Of a stretch of DNA of 27,383 bases, positions 1 through 8,015 are shown one piece after another (positions within the stretch are counted from its first letter, which is position 1; every line of letters begins with the position of its first letter). The DNA comes from Candidatus Schekmanbacteria bacterium (GTDB lineage: Bacteria; Schekmanbacteria; GWA2-38-11; J061). Under the pieces are notes generated by a model. The model worked only from the letters and a program-made list of their open reading frames with translations. It was not told where the DNA came from and made no database searches. Both the position numbers and the translations under genes were made by a program. The DNA lies in the NCBI GenBank assembly GCA_003695725.1, contig RFHX01000248.1, positions 1-27,383 of the forward strand, in the 5' to 3' direction.

Positions 1-27
1 AAATATAATTTTCATCATCTTGGCATA

Positions 28-44
28 TTTTTTTTTTTTTTTTT
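28..44. repeat. 17-base poly-T tract upstream of PEP-CTERM gene
   Basis: An uninterrupted run of 17 T residues lies about 35 bp upstream of the GTG start of the PEP-CTERM gene. A weak -35-like TTGGCA sits just before it at 20-25, so the tract would fall in the promoter spacer if that box is used; no convincing -10 box follows. Long homopolymers can change length by slippage and act as phase switches, but in an AT-rich genome one tract may also be neutral or a sequencing artefact. Confidence 0.55.
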
Positions 45-79
45 AAGAGGAAAGATATGTTAATGGGGGAGGAGAAAAA

Positions 80-814
80 GTGAAGATTATAAAAAAGAAC
101 AATTTGATACAGATATTATTCATCATCATTTGCTTCATATTTGTAAGCATAAACATTAATGCAATGGTTATCGATTCATTCGACACTCATCAGGTTATCA
201 GTTTGAGTTCACCGGGGACACAAAGCAGTTCGGTTACTTCTACCTCAGGAGATATTTTGGGAAATGAAAGAGATATGACAGTGCAGTTGATTTCAGGAGC
301 TGGAGTAACTGTCGAAGCCGATTTAGGGGGCTTTTCAGTGTTGGATCAATCTCAGAACGCTTCAAGCACTGCAAGTACTACTTTAACTTGGGACGGCATA
401 GACAACAGCCCTTCACTAAATCCAACAGGGCTTGGTGGAATAGATATAACAGAAGGAAACAATAATAACGGAGTATCGCTTACAGTTCTCTTTGATGATC
501 TTCCTGCAACTATCGATATCTCAATCTATACTGATGCCTCCAATTGGTCAAAATATACAATCAATCTTCCCGGTGGTATCTATACAACACCACAAACTTA
601 TACTGCTCTTTTTTCCAATTTTATAATCCAAAGCGGCAGTGGAGCAGATTTTTCAAATGTCGGGGCAATCGAGGTCTTCATCAATGGAACGACATTCGGC
701 GGAACAGATATGCGATTTGATAATTTTGTAACGTTAGTTCCCGAACCTTCATCATTCCTTCTTTTAACTATTGCAATTAGCCTTTCTGCGATTTATGTTA
801 GAAGAAAAAAATAG
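80..814 (+). CDS. PEP-CTERM sorting-domain exported protein
   Basis: This 244-residue protein has an N-terminal signal peptide: a basic start (KIIKK) and a hydrophobic stretch to about residue 23, with likely cleavage after INA near residue 28. It ends with a classic PEP-CTERM tail: VPEP at 220-223, then a hydrophobic helix, then the basic end RRKK. Such tails are recognised by an exosortase that sorts the protein to the cell surface or an exopolysaccharide layer. The middle is rich in Ser, Thr, Gly and Asn and looks like a beta-sandwich surface domain, with no catalytic motif seen. The start is GTG, chosen because GGGGGAGGAG lies just upstream (64-73) and the signal peptide follows directly. 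No exosortase gene is in the window. The gene converges on the CAP-domain gene 18 bp downstream. The class is secure; the specific role is unknown. Confidence 0.85.
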   Translation: MKIIKKNNLIQILFIIICFIFVSININAMVIDSFDTHQVISLSSPGTQSSSVTSTSGDILGNERDMTVQLISGAGVTVEADLGGFSVLDQSQNASSTASTTLTWDGIDNSPSLNPTGLGGIDITEGNNNNGVSLTVLFDDLPATIDISIYTDASNWSKYTINLPGGIYTTPQTYTALFSNFIIQSGSGADFSNVGAIEVFINGTTFGGTDMRFDNFVTLVPEPSSFLLLTIAISLSAIYVRRKK

Positions 815-832
815 GTTATTATCTTCAAAAAT

Positions 833-1765
833 CTATTTGACAAGGATGGTCCGTTGAGATGCAAGCGCATCATTCCCGTCTTTAACTACCCTTATCCTCA
901 CATAATATAACCCGGGACCAAAATCCCCTACAGGCGCTTGAAGGGAAAAGGATTGACCATTAATAATTACACCTGATGATTTATTATAGTAAGTAACCTT
1001 ATCAAAAGTTTCAGGAGAAGAATAACTTCCTGTTTTTTTCAACTTTTTCTTTGACATCTTTTTTGGCTTCTCCTCCCAATATATGCCTATGAAATCAAAA
1101 TCGACTCCACTATCCAATGTACCGGTTATTATAATTTCTTCTCCAACATCAGCTTTTTTTGGAATTTTTCCATATGTCCCAAACCGGTCTACAAATTCTT
1201 GTGAAATAAATATACATCCATTCTTTACTGCAATTCCAATGCCAACATGAGTATGAGTGCCTCTCAATATATTTGCTCTATGCCCAGCACTATTCATAAA
1301 TGTCTTTTCAGCGCTTTTGATTCTCTTTTTGCTAAGAGCAATATCCCCACTAAATTCACAATGCATATAAACATTTTCGGCAACATAATCTCTGCCCCCT
1401 GCATTTGTATACCTTTGGTCAGGTTTTTGCCCCTTTTTATTCCAGTGAGAAAGATATCCTCCTTTTGCCATTTCATCTGAATGCTTCTGCCCTGCCTTTG
1501 CTGCTATACTGTCCCATTTAACCTTTGCCAAGCCGTTTTTTTTGCGGTCTTTATTGATAAGCTTCAACATATATTTACCTAATGATTTAAGCTTAGATGC
1601 TGATATTCCAATACGGTAAGATTTTTCATAAAGGGGAAAAGCATTTTTAACCTTTAATGTATTTCTTCGATTCTTAACTGCATCAACTCGATTTACAGAG
1701 TATCCTGTAAGAAGAATTAGTGAGAATACAATTATTAAAAATTTTCTATTCCATTGATTACACAT
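833..1765 (-). CDS. Secreted CAP-domain (SCP/PR-1-like) protein
   Basis: The 310-residue protein begins with a signal peptide (hydrophobic residues about 9-21). A CAP domain spans roughly 62-193, recognised by the helix start near LINKDRKKNGL, by H95 in KHSDEMA, by SHW near 106-108, by E130 in AENVY and by GHRANIL at 161-167. These are the cavity His and Glu residues of bacterial YkwD-like CAP proteins. Residues about 205-310 form a separate beta-rich, Ig-like domain. Bacterial CAP proteins are extracytoplasmic; their biochemical activity is mostly unknown. The ATG is preceded by AGAAAGGAG at good spacing. It lies downstream of the pilin-like gene on the same strand, but 108 bp separate them, so co-transcription is uncertain. 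Confidence 0.85.
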   Translation of the reverse strand: MCNQWNRKFLIIVFSLILLTGYSVNRVDAVKNRRNTLKVKNAFPLYEKSYRIGISASKLKSLGKYMLKLINKDRKKNGLAKVKWDSIAAKAGQKHSDEMAKGGYLSHWNKKGQKPDQRYTNAGGRDYVAENVYMHCEFSGDIALSKKRIKSAEKTFMNSAGHRANILRGTHTHVGIGIAVKNGCIFISQEFVDRFGTYGKIPKKADVGEEIIITGTLDSGVDFDFIGIYWEEKPKKMSKKKLKKTGSYSSPETFDKVTYYNKSSGVIINGQSFSLQAPVGDFGPGLYYVRIRVVKDGNDALASQRTILVK

Positions 1766-1873
1766 TTTTTCTCCTTTCTAATAATCTACTAAATTTTTAT
1801 AAATAAAATTGAGAAAAATCCAGAAATATAAATCGGTAAGCTTTCAAAAGCGGAGAAAAAGAGGAATCAATTG

Positions 1874-2323
1874 TTAATCTAAATTCACATCATTTGTCAA
1901 ATTGGTAAGAATTTTTTTATCATTTATTGTCCACATATCAAAATATGATGTGTCATTATCGATATTTCCTGTTGCACCTGCAGTAAATGCATAGGATGTT
2001 ACAGCAACACCATTTGGCACAGACAAACCGCTAACGCTGCCTGTTGTTTCACTGTCCGACAGGAAATACTCATATCGTGTGCTTCCTTCATATACCCATC
2101 TGATATCAGAAAATTTTGTCCCAAAGCTGTTATATTCTCCAAAATAAGAAATTTCAGCGGTGAAAATTGCTGAAAGATTGTTTTTAGCTTCAGATTGCTT
2201 TGCGCGGCTTTGAAACTTCAGAAAATTCGGCACCGCAATAGCAGCAAGAATTCCTATAATTGCAACAACAATCATCAATTCAATCAGGGTAAAACCCTTC
2301 TTATTTTTCTTACTGAAAAACAT
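1874..2323 (-). CDS. Type IV pilin-like protein (class III/prepilin signal)
   Basis: The 149-residue protein has a short basic leader of ten residues ([10 protein letters not shown]). The prepilin peptidase cut site G10/F11 follows, then the conserved [18 protein letters not shown] helix with Glu at mature position 5. A single N-terminal transmembrane/assembly helix and a beta-rich, Ser/Thr/Tyr-rich C-terminal half match major pilins or type II secretion pseudopilins. The length and [12 protein letters not shown]-type head fit a PilA-like pilin. No pilus assembly genes are in the window, so it may be an orphan pilin or a minor pilin. No Shine-Dalgarno motif is visible before the ATG. The start is fixed by the leader length. 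A relation to the cytochrome locus 17 kb away cannot be inferred. Confidence 0.88.
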   Translation of the reverse strand: MFFSKKNKKGFTLIELMIVVAIIGILAAIAVPNFLKFQSRAKQSEAKNNLSAIFTAEISYFGEYNSFGTKFSDIRWVYEGSTRYEYFLSDSETTGSVSGLSVPNGVAVTSYAFTAGATGNIDNDTSYFDMWTINDKKILTNLTNDVNLD

Positions 2324-2350
2324 AGCTATTTTTTTCGGATTTTTGTCTTT

Positions 2351-2381
2351 ATTTTAAACAATTTTTGTCTGCTATTTTCAA
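2351..2381 (-). promoter_or_regulatory. Possible sigma-70 promoter of the pilin-like gene
   Basis: On the minus strand TTGAAA (2381-2376) and TAAAAT (2356-2351) are separated by 19 bp, 28 bp before the pilin ATG. The boxes are good but the spacing is long, so this is tentative. No sigma-54 -24/-12 pair, common for pilin genes, was found. Confidence 0.25.
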
Positions 2382-2472
2382 TTTCATAAACATTGCCTTC
2401 ATAATAATGATTACCATAGATTAATATCCTTTGGATGAATATTGAAATAAACAAATTTTGAAGTTATTGAGA

Positions 2473-2501
2473 TTGAAAATGAGTGCTGAATGTTTTAAAA
2501 A
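2473..2501 (+). promoter_or_regulatory. Possible sigma-70 promoter of the bioB operon
   Basis: TTGAAA (2473-2478) and TAAAAA (2496-2501) with a 17 bp spacer lie in the 252 bp divergent region between the pilin-like gene and bioB. They would give a leader of about 68 bases. No BirA-type operator palindrome was seen in this region, so biotin control is not apparent. Confidence 0.3.
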
Positions 2502-2575
2502 CTTAGAATCGCCTTTAATTTTCATCTAAATAATGATATCTATCAACAGGATTAAATCTTGATTACGAGGTAAAA

Positions 2576-3556
2576 ATGATAATTTACGACATTGAGAAAA
2601 AAATCTTGGAAGGTTATGAAATATCCTTTGATGAAGCATTAAATATCTATAAAAATTCAAAGGATTGCTTTCTCGACCTTTTTGCTTCAGCATCTCGAAT
2701 ACGAGAGAAATACAAAGGCAAAAATATTATTCTCTGCTCAATCGTAAGCGCAAAATCAGGCAATTGTTCAGAGGATTGTTCATTCTGCGCCCAATCTGCC
2801 CACTATAAGACAAATGCTCCTGTTTATCCTCTTATGAATCCTGATGAAATTATAAAAAGGGCAGAAGATGCATACAAGAGCGGTGCAAGTGAGTTTTCTG
2901 TTGTTACAAGCGGCAAAGAAATAAGAAATGAAAATGATTTTAACAAACTCCTCGAAACATTTAAAAAATATTCAGGAAAATTCAAGATTCCATCGTGCGC
3001 CTCGCTTGGTGCGCTCACCTATGAAAAAGGCAAAAAACTTAGGGATGCAGGACTGACCAATTACCATCACAATCTTGAAACGGCAGAAAGCTTCTATCAA
3101 AATATCTGTTCAACACACACTTTCAAAGAGAGGATTGAAACTGTAAAAACAGCCAAATCCCTTGGTTTCAAGGTTTGTTCAGGCGGTATATTCGGAATGG
3201 GCGAAAGTGAAGAACAAAGAATAGAACTTGCATTCACTTTAAAAGAGCTAAATGTTGACTCGGTTCCTATGAATTTTTTAAATCCTATTCCCGGCACGCC
3301 TCTTGAGGGTATGACACCTATGAAACCTCTTGAAATACTCCGTCTTATTGCTCTATATCGTTTTATTCTGCCTTCAAAGGATATTATCATCTGCGGCGGC
3401 AGAGAAGTGAATCTTCGCTCTCTACAATCAATGATTTTCTTTGCAGGTGCAAACGGCACTCTTATGGGCAACTATCTTACAACAAAAGGGAATTCACCTG
3501 AAGATGATATGCAAATGATAGAAGATGCTGAACTTAAACCGGAGGTGAGCAGTTAA
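2576..3556 (+). CDS. bioB: Biotin synthase BioB (radical SAM)
   Basis: BioB converts dethiobiotin to biotin by inserting sulfur, using SAM, a [4Fe-4S] cluster and a sacrificial [2Fe-2S] cluster. The 326-residue protein is of normal length. The radical SAM cluster ligands are C64, C68 and C71 in NCSEDCSFCAQSAHY. Further conserved Cys lie in KIPSCASLG, QNICSTH and FKVCSGGIFGMGE. GGREVNLR near 275 supplies the conserved Arg next to the second cluster. An ACGAGG ribosome site precedes the ATG by five bases. bioA follows after one base, so the two are one operon. Identity is firm. The other biotin genes (bioF, bioD, bioC) are not in the window, so the cell either encodes them elsewhere or salvages intermediates. 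Confidence 0.97.
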   Translation: MIIYDIEKKILEGYEISFDEALNIYKNSKDCFLDLFASASRIREKYKGKNIILCSIVSAKSGNCSEDCSFCAQSAHYKTNAPVYPLMNPDEIIKRAEDAYKSGASEFSVVTSGKEIRNENDFNKLLETFKKYSGKFKIPSCASLGALTYEKGKKLRDAGLTNYHHNLETAESFYQNICSTHTFKERIETVKTAKSLGFKVCSGGIFGMGESEEQRIELAFTLKELNVDSVPMNFLNPIPGTPLEGMTPMKPLEILRLIALYRFILPSKDIIICGGREVNLRSLQSMIFFAGANGTLMGNYLTTKGNSPEDDMQMIEDAELKPEVSS

Positions 3557-3557
3557 A

Positions 3558-4937
3558 ATGCCAAATGGAAATATTTCAAAAAATGATGACTATAAGAAAA
3601 CATTAGAAGATGCAGACAGAAATATAATTTGGCATCCTTTTACGCAAATGAAGGAATATACACAGAGCACACCCTTGATAATTGAAAGAGGAGAAGGAAG
3701 TTATCTGATCGACATATACGGGAAAAGATATATCGATGGAGTTTCTTCCTTGTGGGTAACAACACATGGACACAGAAAAAAAGAAATCGACGAAGCAATA
3801 ATAGAGCAGATAGGGAAAATATCCCATTCTACTCTACTTGGTATATCAAATGTCCCAGCAATAAAACTTGCAATGAAGCTTCGAGAGATTGTCCCCAAAG
3901 GTCTCTCTAAAATATTTTATTCTGATAATGGCTCAACAGCCGTTGAAATTGCACTTAAAATGTCCTTCCAATATTGGAAACAGACAACAGGCAGAGAAAG
4001 AAGAAAGTTTGTATGCCTAAAAGAAGGTTATCACGGAGACACTCTTGGTGCAGTGAGTGTTGGAGGCATTGACCTTTTTCATGAACTTTACAGACCTTTG
4101 CTTTTTGATTCATATAAATCTCCCTCGCCATATTGCTATAGATGTGAATTGGAATTAGACTACCCCTCCTGTTCACTCGCCTGTGCTGACAAAATGGAAG
4201 AAATAATATTACAAGATGCTGAAAATATCTCAGCTGTCGTTCTCGAACCACTTGTACAGGGTGCAGGAGGAATGATTGTTTCACCTCCCGGTTATTTAAA
4301 AAAAGTGCGCAATATATGTGACAAATACAACCTGCTTCTTATCGCCGATGAGGTAGCGGTCGGTTTTGGCAAAACAGGTAAAATGTTTGCGTGTGAGCAT
4401 GAAGAAGTAACACCTGATTTTCTTGCCCTTGCAAAATCGATTACAGGCGGATATTTACCTCTTGCTGTGACAATCACCACAGAAAAAATATATAATGGAT
4501 TTTTAGGAGATTATTCAGAATTCAAAACTTTCTTTCATGGCCATACCTATACAGGCAACCCTCTCGCCTGTGCAGCCGCATTAGCATCGATAGAAATTTT
4601 CGAAAAGGAAAATATATTGGAAAAGCTCCGAGGGAAGATTGAGCTTCTTGAAAATCGATTAAAAGAATTCAAAGAGCTAAAGCACATTGGAGATATCAGG
4701 CAAAAGGGAATTATAACAGGTATTGAATTGGTAAAGGATAAAAAAACGAAAGAACCATATCCCATTGAATTGAAGATGGGTTATAAGGTTACTGATTTTG
4801 CAAGAGAAATGGGCGCAGTAATTCGTCCCCTTGGTAATGTAGTCGTATTGATGCCCCCTCTTTCAATAAGTGAAGAGGAATTAAATTCACTTCTTGATAT
4901 CACCTTCAAGTCTATTAAAAAAGCAACTGAAGAGTAG
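3558..4937 (+). CDS. bioA: Adenosylmethionine-8-amino-7-oxononanoate aminotransferase BioA
   Basis: BioA is a PLP enzyme that transaminates 7-keto-8-aminopelargonate to 7,8-diaminopelargonate in biotin synthesis. The 459-residue protein is a class III aminotransferase. It starts with the typical IWHPFTQM segment and has SDNGSTAVEIALKM around residue 123-136. The PLP-binding Lys is K293 in ALAKSITGG, preceded by IADEVAVGFGKTG. A four-Cys insert near 194-212 (CYRC and PSCSLAC) is shared with a subset of BioA proteins, some of which use lysine instead of SAM as amino donor; the donor here cannot be told. The ribosome site GGAGG overlaps the end of bioB, which suggests coupled translation. The second bioB-bioA partner makes the assignment strong. 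Confidence 0.95.
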   Translation: MPNGNISKNDDYKKTLEDADRNIIWHPFTQMKEYTQSTPLIIERGEGSYLIDIYGKRYIDGVSSLWVTTHGHRKKEIDEAIIEQIGKISHSTLLGISNVPAIKLAMKLREIVPKGLSKIFYSDNGSTAVEIALKMSFQYWKQTTGRERRKFVCLKEGYHGDTLGAVSVGGIDLFHELYRPLLFDSYKSPSPYCYRCELELDYPSCSLACADKMEEIILQDAENISAVVLEPLVQGAGGMIVSPPGYLKKVRNICDKYNLLLIADEVAVGFGKTGKMFACEHEEVTPDFLALAKSITGGYLPLAVTITTEKIYNGFLGDYSEFKTFFHGHTYTGNPLACAAALASIEIFEKENILEKLRGKIELLENRLKEFKELKHIGDIRQKGIITGIELVKDKKTKEPYPIELKMGYKVTDFAREMGAVIRPLGNVVVLMPPLSISEEELNSLLDITFKSIKKATEE

Positions 4938-4952
4938 AGGAAAATCTGAAAA

Positions 4953-5636
4953 ATGGATGAGAGAGAAAAAAATTTTGAACAGTTACAGGAAATTGCTATA
5001 AGAGAAGGCGCATCGCTTATAGGGGTGGCAGATATCAAAAACATTAAAAAGACCTTTCATCCTCTAATTATAAAAATAGCAGATTCACTTCCCTATGCAA
5101 TTTCAATAGTTGTGAAGCTATCAGATGCTATTATTAACGATATTAAAGATTCTCCCACATTAATCTATAAACACCACTATAAAGCCGTCAATTATCGTCT
5201 TGACCAAATTGCCCTTGCAGTTTGCAAAAAAATCGACTCTTTAGGATATTCAAGCGTGCCAATCCCTTCATCTCAGATGGTAGATTGGGAAAAACAGCTT
5301 GGACATCTTTCACATCGACTTGTGGCAAGAGAAGCAGGATTGGGCTATATAGGACGCTCAACTCTATTCATCACTCCTCAATATGGTGCAAGAGTTCGCC
5401 TTGTTACAATTTTAACAAACCTCCCTCTACCGACAGGTAATCCTTTGGAAGGAAGCTGTAAAAAATGCAATGAATGTATATCTCTCTGCCCTGCTGAAGC
5501 AATCACTGAAGCGGGATATGAAAGAGAAAAATGTATCATTAAACTCAAAGAATTTTCAAAGATTAGGGGAATCGGAGTTTCAATATGCGGTGTATGTGTT
5601 AAAGCCTGTAAAGGCACTGAAACATTAGATGAATAA
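4953..5636 (+). CDS. QueG-like Fe-S reductase / double-cluster ferredoxin-type protein
   Basis: The 227-residue protein resembles the core of epoxyqueuosine reductase (QueG) and related two-cluster proteins. It has the segment AREAGLGYIGRSTLFITPQYG (residues 125-145), which matches the GWIGKN-type cofactor-site motif of QueG. Eight Cys then form two [4Fe-4S] sites: C169, C172, C175, C179 with the CP end, and C194, C212, C215, C219. It is clearly shorter than true QueG (usually above 300 residues) and lacks the C-terminal HEAT-like tail, so the substrate may not be epoxyqueuosine. It sits 15 bp behind bioA on the same strand and ends the operon, which could mean a redox or Fe-S role for BioB, but this is inference. 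An AGAGGA ribosome site lies a little far (about 12 bp) from the ATG. Confidence 0.75.
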   Translation: MDEREKNFEQLQEIAIREGASLIGVADIKNIKKTFHPLIIKIADSLPYAISIVVKLSDAIINDIKDSPTLIYKHHYKAVNYRLDQIALAVCKKIDSLGYSSVPIPSSQMVDWEKQLGHLSHRLVAREAGLGYIGRSTLFITPQYGARVRLVTILTNLPLPTGNPLEGSCKKCNECISLCPAEAITEAGYEREKCIIKLKEFSKIRGIGVSICGVCVKACKGTETLDE

Positions 5637-5647
5637 GAGTATATTTT

Positions 5648-6592
5648 TCAGTTACATTTTATCTCCCTTACTTCAACTAACCTGTTTATTTTCTTTATCT
5701 GCCTTTCAGTCCCATATGAATTATGGATTCCTCTCCTCCCAACAGAAAATGTCCCTGCCGCTACTGCCATTCTACAAGCATTTTCAATATCTTCACCCCT
5801 AGAAATATATGCCGCTAAAGCACCATTGAAAGCATCGCCTGCGCCGGTGCTATCTATTGCATTTACAGTGGGAGGTTTAAACGATAAAGTTTTATTTATG
5901 CTGTGAAAAATTGCTCCTTCCCTGCCTAATGTTATGACAACCGATTTTACGCCCTTCTTCATAAGAATTTCCGCAGATTTCAATGCATCCCTTTTACTTC
6001 CTATTTTAATTCCCGATATCTCCTCAGCTTCCTTTCTATTTGGTGTCAATAGATCAACTTTTTTAAGCAATGAATTTGCCAATCTTCTTGAAGGTGCAGG
6101 ATTTAGAATTGTCAACAATCTATTCTCCTTTGCTAAGGATAAAGATTTGTCCACAGTTTCCATTGGAATTTCAAGCTGAAGTAAAAGGACAGATGATTTC
6201 TTAAAAAAAACCTCACCTCTCAGCACATCATTTGGGCAAAGAAGTGAATTTGCACCGGGATAAACAGATATGATATTTTCCCCTTTTTCATCTACAGTAA
6301 TAAGCGCTATGCCTGTATGCTCTCTCTTATCTCTCAATATTCCATTTTCTGATATTCCTTTACTTTTGAGATAATCTCTATATCTTCTTCCCCATTCGTC
6401 ACATCCCACTTTTGTAATGAAAAAGACATCCGCACCTCCTTTAAGTGCAGCTAATGCCTGGTTAGCACCCTTACCGCCAAAGCTAATCTCGAGAGAGGAT
6501 GCCAAAACCGTTTCACCTTTTGAAGGAAGCCTCTCACATTTAGCACTAAAATCTACATTTGCGCTGCCAACTACGACCAAACTATTTTTCAT
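5648..6592 (-). CDS. rbsK: Ribokinase (PfkB family)
   Basis: Ribokinase phosphorylates D-ribose to ribose-5-phosphate with ATP in the cytoplasm. The 314-residue protein has the family layout: an N-terminal VVVGSANVDF strand, FGGKGANQ at 38-45 (ribose binding), NPAPSR near 164-169, LTPNRKEAE, VVITLGREGA near 218-227 and the anion-hole/catalytic GAGD at 250-253 with D253 as catalytic base. Its ATG overlaps the TGA of the nucleoside hydrolase gene (ATGA), so the two products are probably made together: the hydrolase frees ribose and this kinase traps it as a sugar phosphate. It converges on the QueG-like gene with an 11 bp gap and no clear terminator between. Sugar specificity rests on family similarity plus the neighbour. 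Confidence 0.9.
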   Translation of the reverse strand: MKNSLVVVGSANVDFSAKCERLPSKGETVLASSLEISFGGKGANQALAALKGGADVFFITKVGCDEWGRRYRDYLKSKGISENGILRDKREHTGIALITVDEKGENIISVYPGANSLLCPNDVLRGEVFFKKSSVLLLQLEIPMETVDKSLSLAKENRLLTILNPAPSRRLANSLLKKVDLLTPNRKEAEEISGIKIGSKRDALKSAEILMKKGVKSVVITLGREGAIFHSINKTLSFKPPTVNAIDSTGAGDAFNGALAAYISRGEDIENACRMAVAAGTFSVGRRGIHNSYGTERQIKKINRLVEVREIKCN

Positions 6593-7551
6593 TGAATACC
6601 TTCAATTATAACCTTTTTTACTGCTTCTATATCTAAATCAACTGCTATCAAAGTATTGCCGCTTCTTATGCTTTTTCTCCTAAAATCGGCATATGTCATA
6701 CCTTTAAGTTCTTTATTCTCAACTATGATATTTACATTTCTTCTCTCCCACCAAAAAAGATTCGGCTTTAATGCCGCAACAACAGCAACAGGATCGTGCT
6801 GGAAAGCTCCTTCAAACTTTTCTGCCCTTCTATGAAGTTTAATATGACGAAGCAATAATTCTTTTAAGACTTTTCCTATTTGCCCTTTTGCATCTTTAAA
6901 GCACCTTTCAACTTCATTTTTTTTAAAGAAAACCCTTTCCGTTATATTTAGTCCTAAAACTCTGATTGGAATCTCCGAAGAAAAAACAACAGATGCGGCA
7001 TAAGGGTCGCAATAAACATTGAATTCAGCCAGCGGCGTAATATTCCCGGGATAATAGAAGCTTCCTCCCATAATGATTATCTCTTTAATCCTTTTCATAA
7101 TATCAGGATATTTTAAAATCGCTTTTGCAATATTGGTAAGCGGTCCTATTGTGATTAACCTTAATGAATTCGATTTTTCCTTTCTAACAATATCCGCCAT
7201 TGCTTCTATGGCTGAAATTTTTGAAGCATTTATCTTATAACTGCCTATAATTTTATCTATTTTTCCTGACAATCCTCCAAGTCCATCAGAGGAATGATAT
7301 TCAAATGCAAAAGGGAATAATTTTCCGCGAAGAGGTTTTCCACTTCCTAAATAGATAGGAATATTTTTGTAATTTTCATTAAAGAGCGGCAATAAACGGC
7401 ATACATTTTCTCCGGCTTTTTCAATTGGAACATTTCCAGCAACAACGGTAATAGCTATCAAGTTTTTCCCAAAATAATGAGAAGCAACCTTAATCGCTAT
7501 TGCATCATCGATACCACAGTCTGTATCTATTATGATTTTATCTCTTTTCAC
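6589..7551 (-). CDS. Inosine/uridine-preferring type nucleoside hydrolase
   Basis: The enzyme hydrolyses the N-glycosidic bond of ribonucleosides to ribose and free base. The 320-residue protein opens with the calcium-binding DTDCGIDDA (residues 9-17), a variant of the usual DTDPGxDDA with Cys for Pro. It continues with IMGGSFYYPGN near 160-170, the AEFNVYCDPYAA ligand segment and a HDP motif in FQHDPVAVVAAL, all typical of the IunH/RihA family. Base preference cannot be read from sequence. The start is GTG, overlapping the TGA of the DUF2889 gene (GTGA). The weak ribosome site makes re-initiation after the upstream stop likely. It overlaps ribokinase by ATGA. Together they form a nucleoside-to-ribose-5-phosphate salvage pair. 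Confidence 0.92.
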   Translation of the reverse strand: MKRDKIIIDTDCGIDDAIAIKVASHYFGKNLIAITVVAGNVPIEKAGENVCRLLPLFNENYKNIPIYLGSGKPLRGKLFPFAFEYHSSDGLGGLSGKIDKIIGSYKINASKISAIEAMADIVRKEKSNSLRLITIGPLTNIAKAILKYPDIMKRIKEIIIMGGSFYYPGNITPLAEFNVYCDPYAASVVFSSEIPIRVLGLNITERVFFKKNEVERCFKDAKGQIGKVLKELLLRHIKLHRRAEKFEGAFQHDPVAVVAALKPNLFWWERRNVNIIVENKELKGMTYADFRRKSIRSGNTLIAVDLDIEAVKKVIIEGIQ

Positions 7552-8015
7552 TCTTCTTGTTTAAAAACTACACAGCTGTCTTTTAAGAAATCTTCAAGCT
7601 CATTCATTCTCTCACTTTCAGATTTCATTGCAAAAAGCCGCCTCTTTATGGGGTCTCTTGCCGCTTCAAGAAGTATAGCATTTGAAGTCAAAGAAGCCGC
7701 CGTCAGCATAAGCTCGACTATATGCGTGCATCCTGTATTCCCTCCAACAATCTTTCTCATCTTCTTTGCAAAGCCTCTCTCAATCTTCAATCCCTTTAAC
7801 TTCTCGACATTTGGCAAAGCTTGGCGGCAGGCTTCAAAGGGAGTCTTGACCATTTCAACTGATGCCGAAGTTATCGTCCTTGTTGCAATCTCAGTTATGA
7901 GCTGAATTCTTATATTATGGTCTAAGTCAAGAAGTGATGCTCTTGTTATAAGGTTTTCTCCAGCAGGAGTTTCAATCGAAGCATTTATATTTCTTTCATA
8001 TACATTCAATGTCAA
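7548..8015 (-). CDS. DUF2889 family protein
   Basis: This 155-residue protein matches the DUF2889 family in overall plan: a start on a short beta strand, then LLDLDHNIRIQL, and a conserved GGNTGCTHIVELMLTA segment near residues 93-108. The function of the family is unknown; it has no signal peptide or membrane helix. The start is uncertain: TTG at 8015 overlaps the mutS stop codon (TTGA) and lies 4 bases from the GGAG at 8023-8020, while a second in-frame TTG at 8009 has 10-base spacing. Both give nearly the same protein. Its place between mutS and the nucleoside hydrolase, with overlaps on both sides, indicates tight co-expression but does not show a function. Confidence 0.75.
   Translation of the reverse strand: MTLNVYERNINASIETPAGENLITRASLLDLDHNIRIQLITEIATRTITSASVEMVKTPFEACRQALPNVEKLKGLKIERGFAKKMRKIVGGNTGCTHIVELMLTAASLTSNAILLEAARDPIKRRLFAMKSESERMNELEDFLKDSCVVFKQEE

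Noticed and set aside
805-838. Terminator hairpin between the PEP-CTERM and CAP genes
   Set aside because: AAATAG and CTATTT could pair, but the stem is short and AT-only with a long loop, so it is too weak to call.
2400-2575. BirA operator or riboswitch before bioB
   Set aside because: I found no inverted repeat of the BirA type and no recognisable riboswitch fold in the divergent region.
3097-3471. 124-residue open frame antisense to bioB
   Set aside because: It overlaps catalytic parts of bioB on the other strand and has no family motif.
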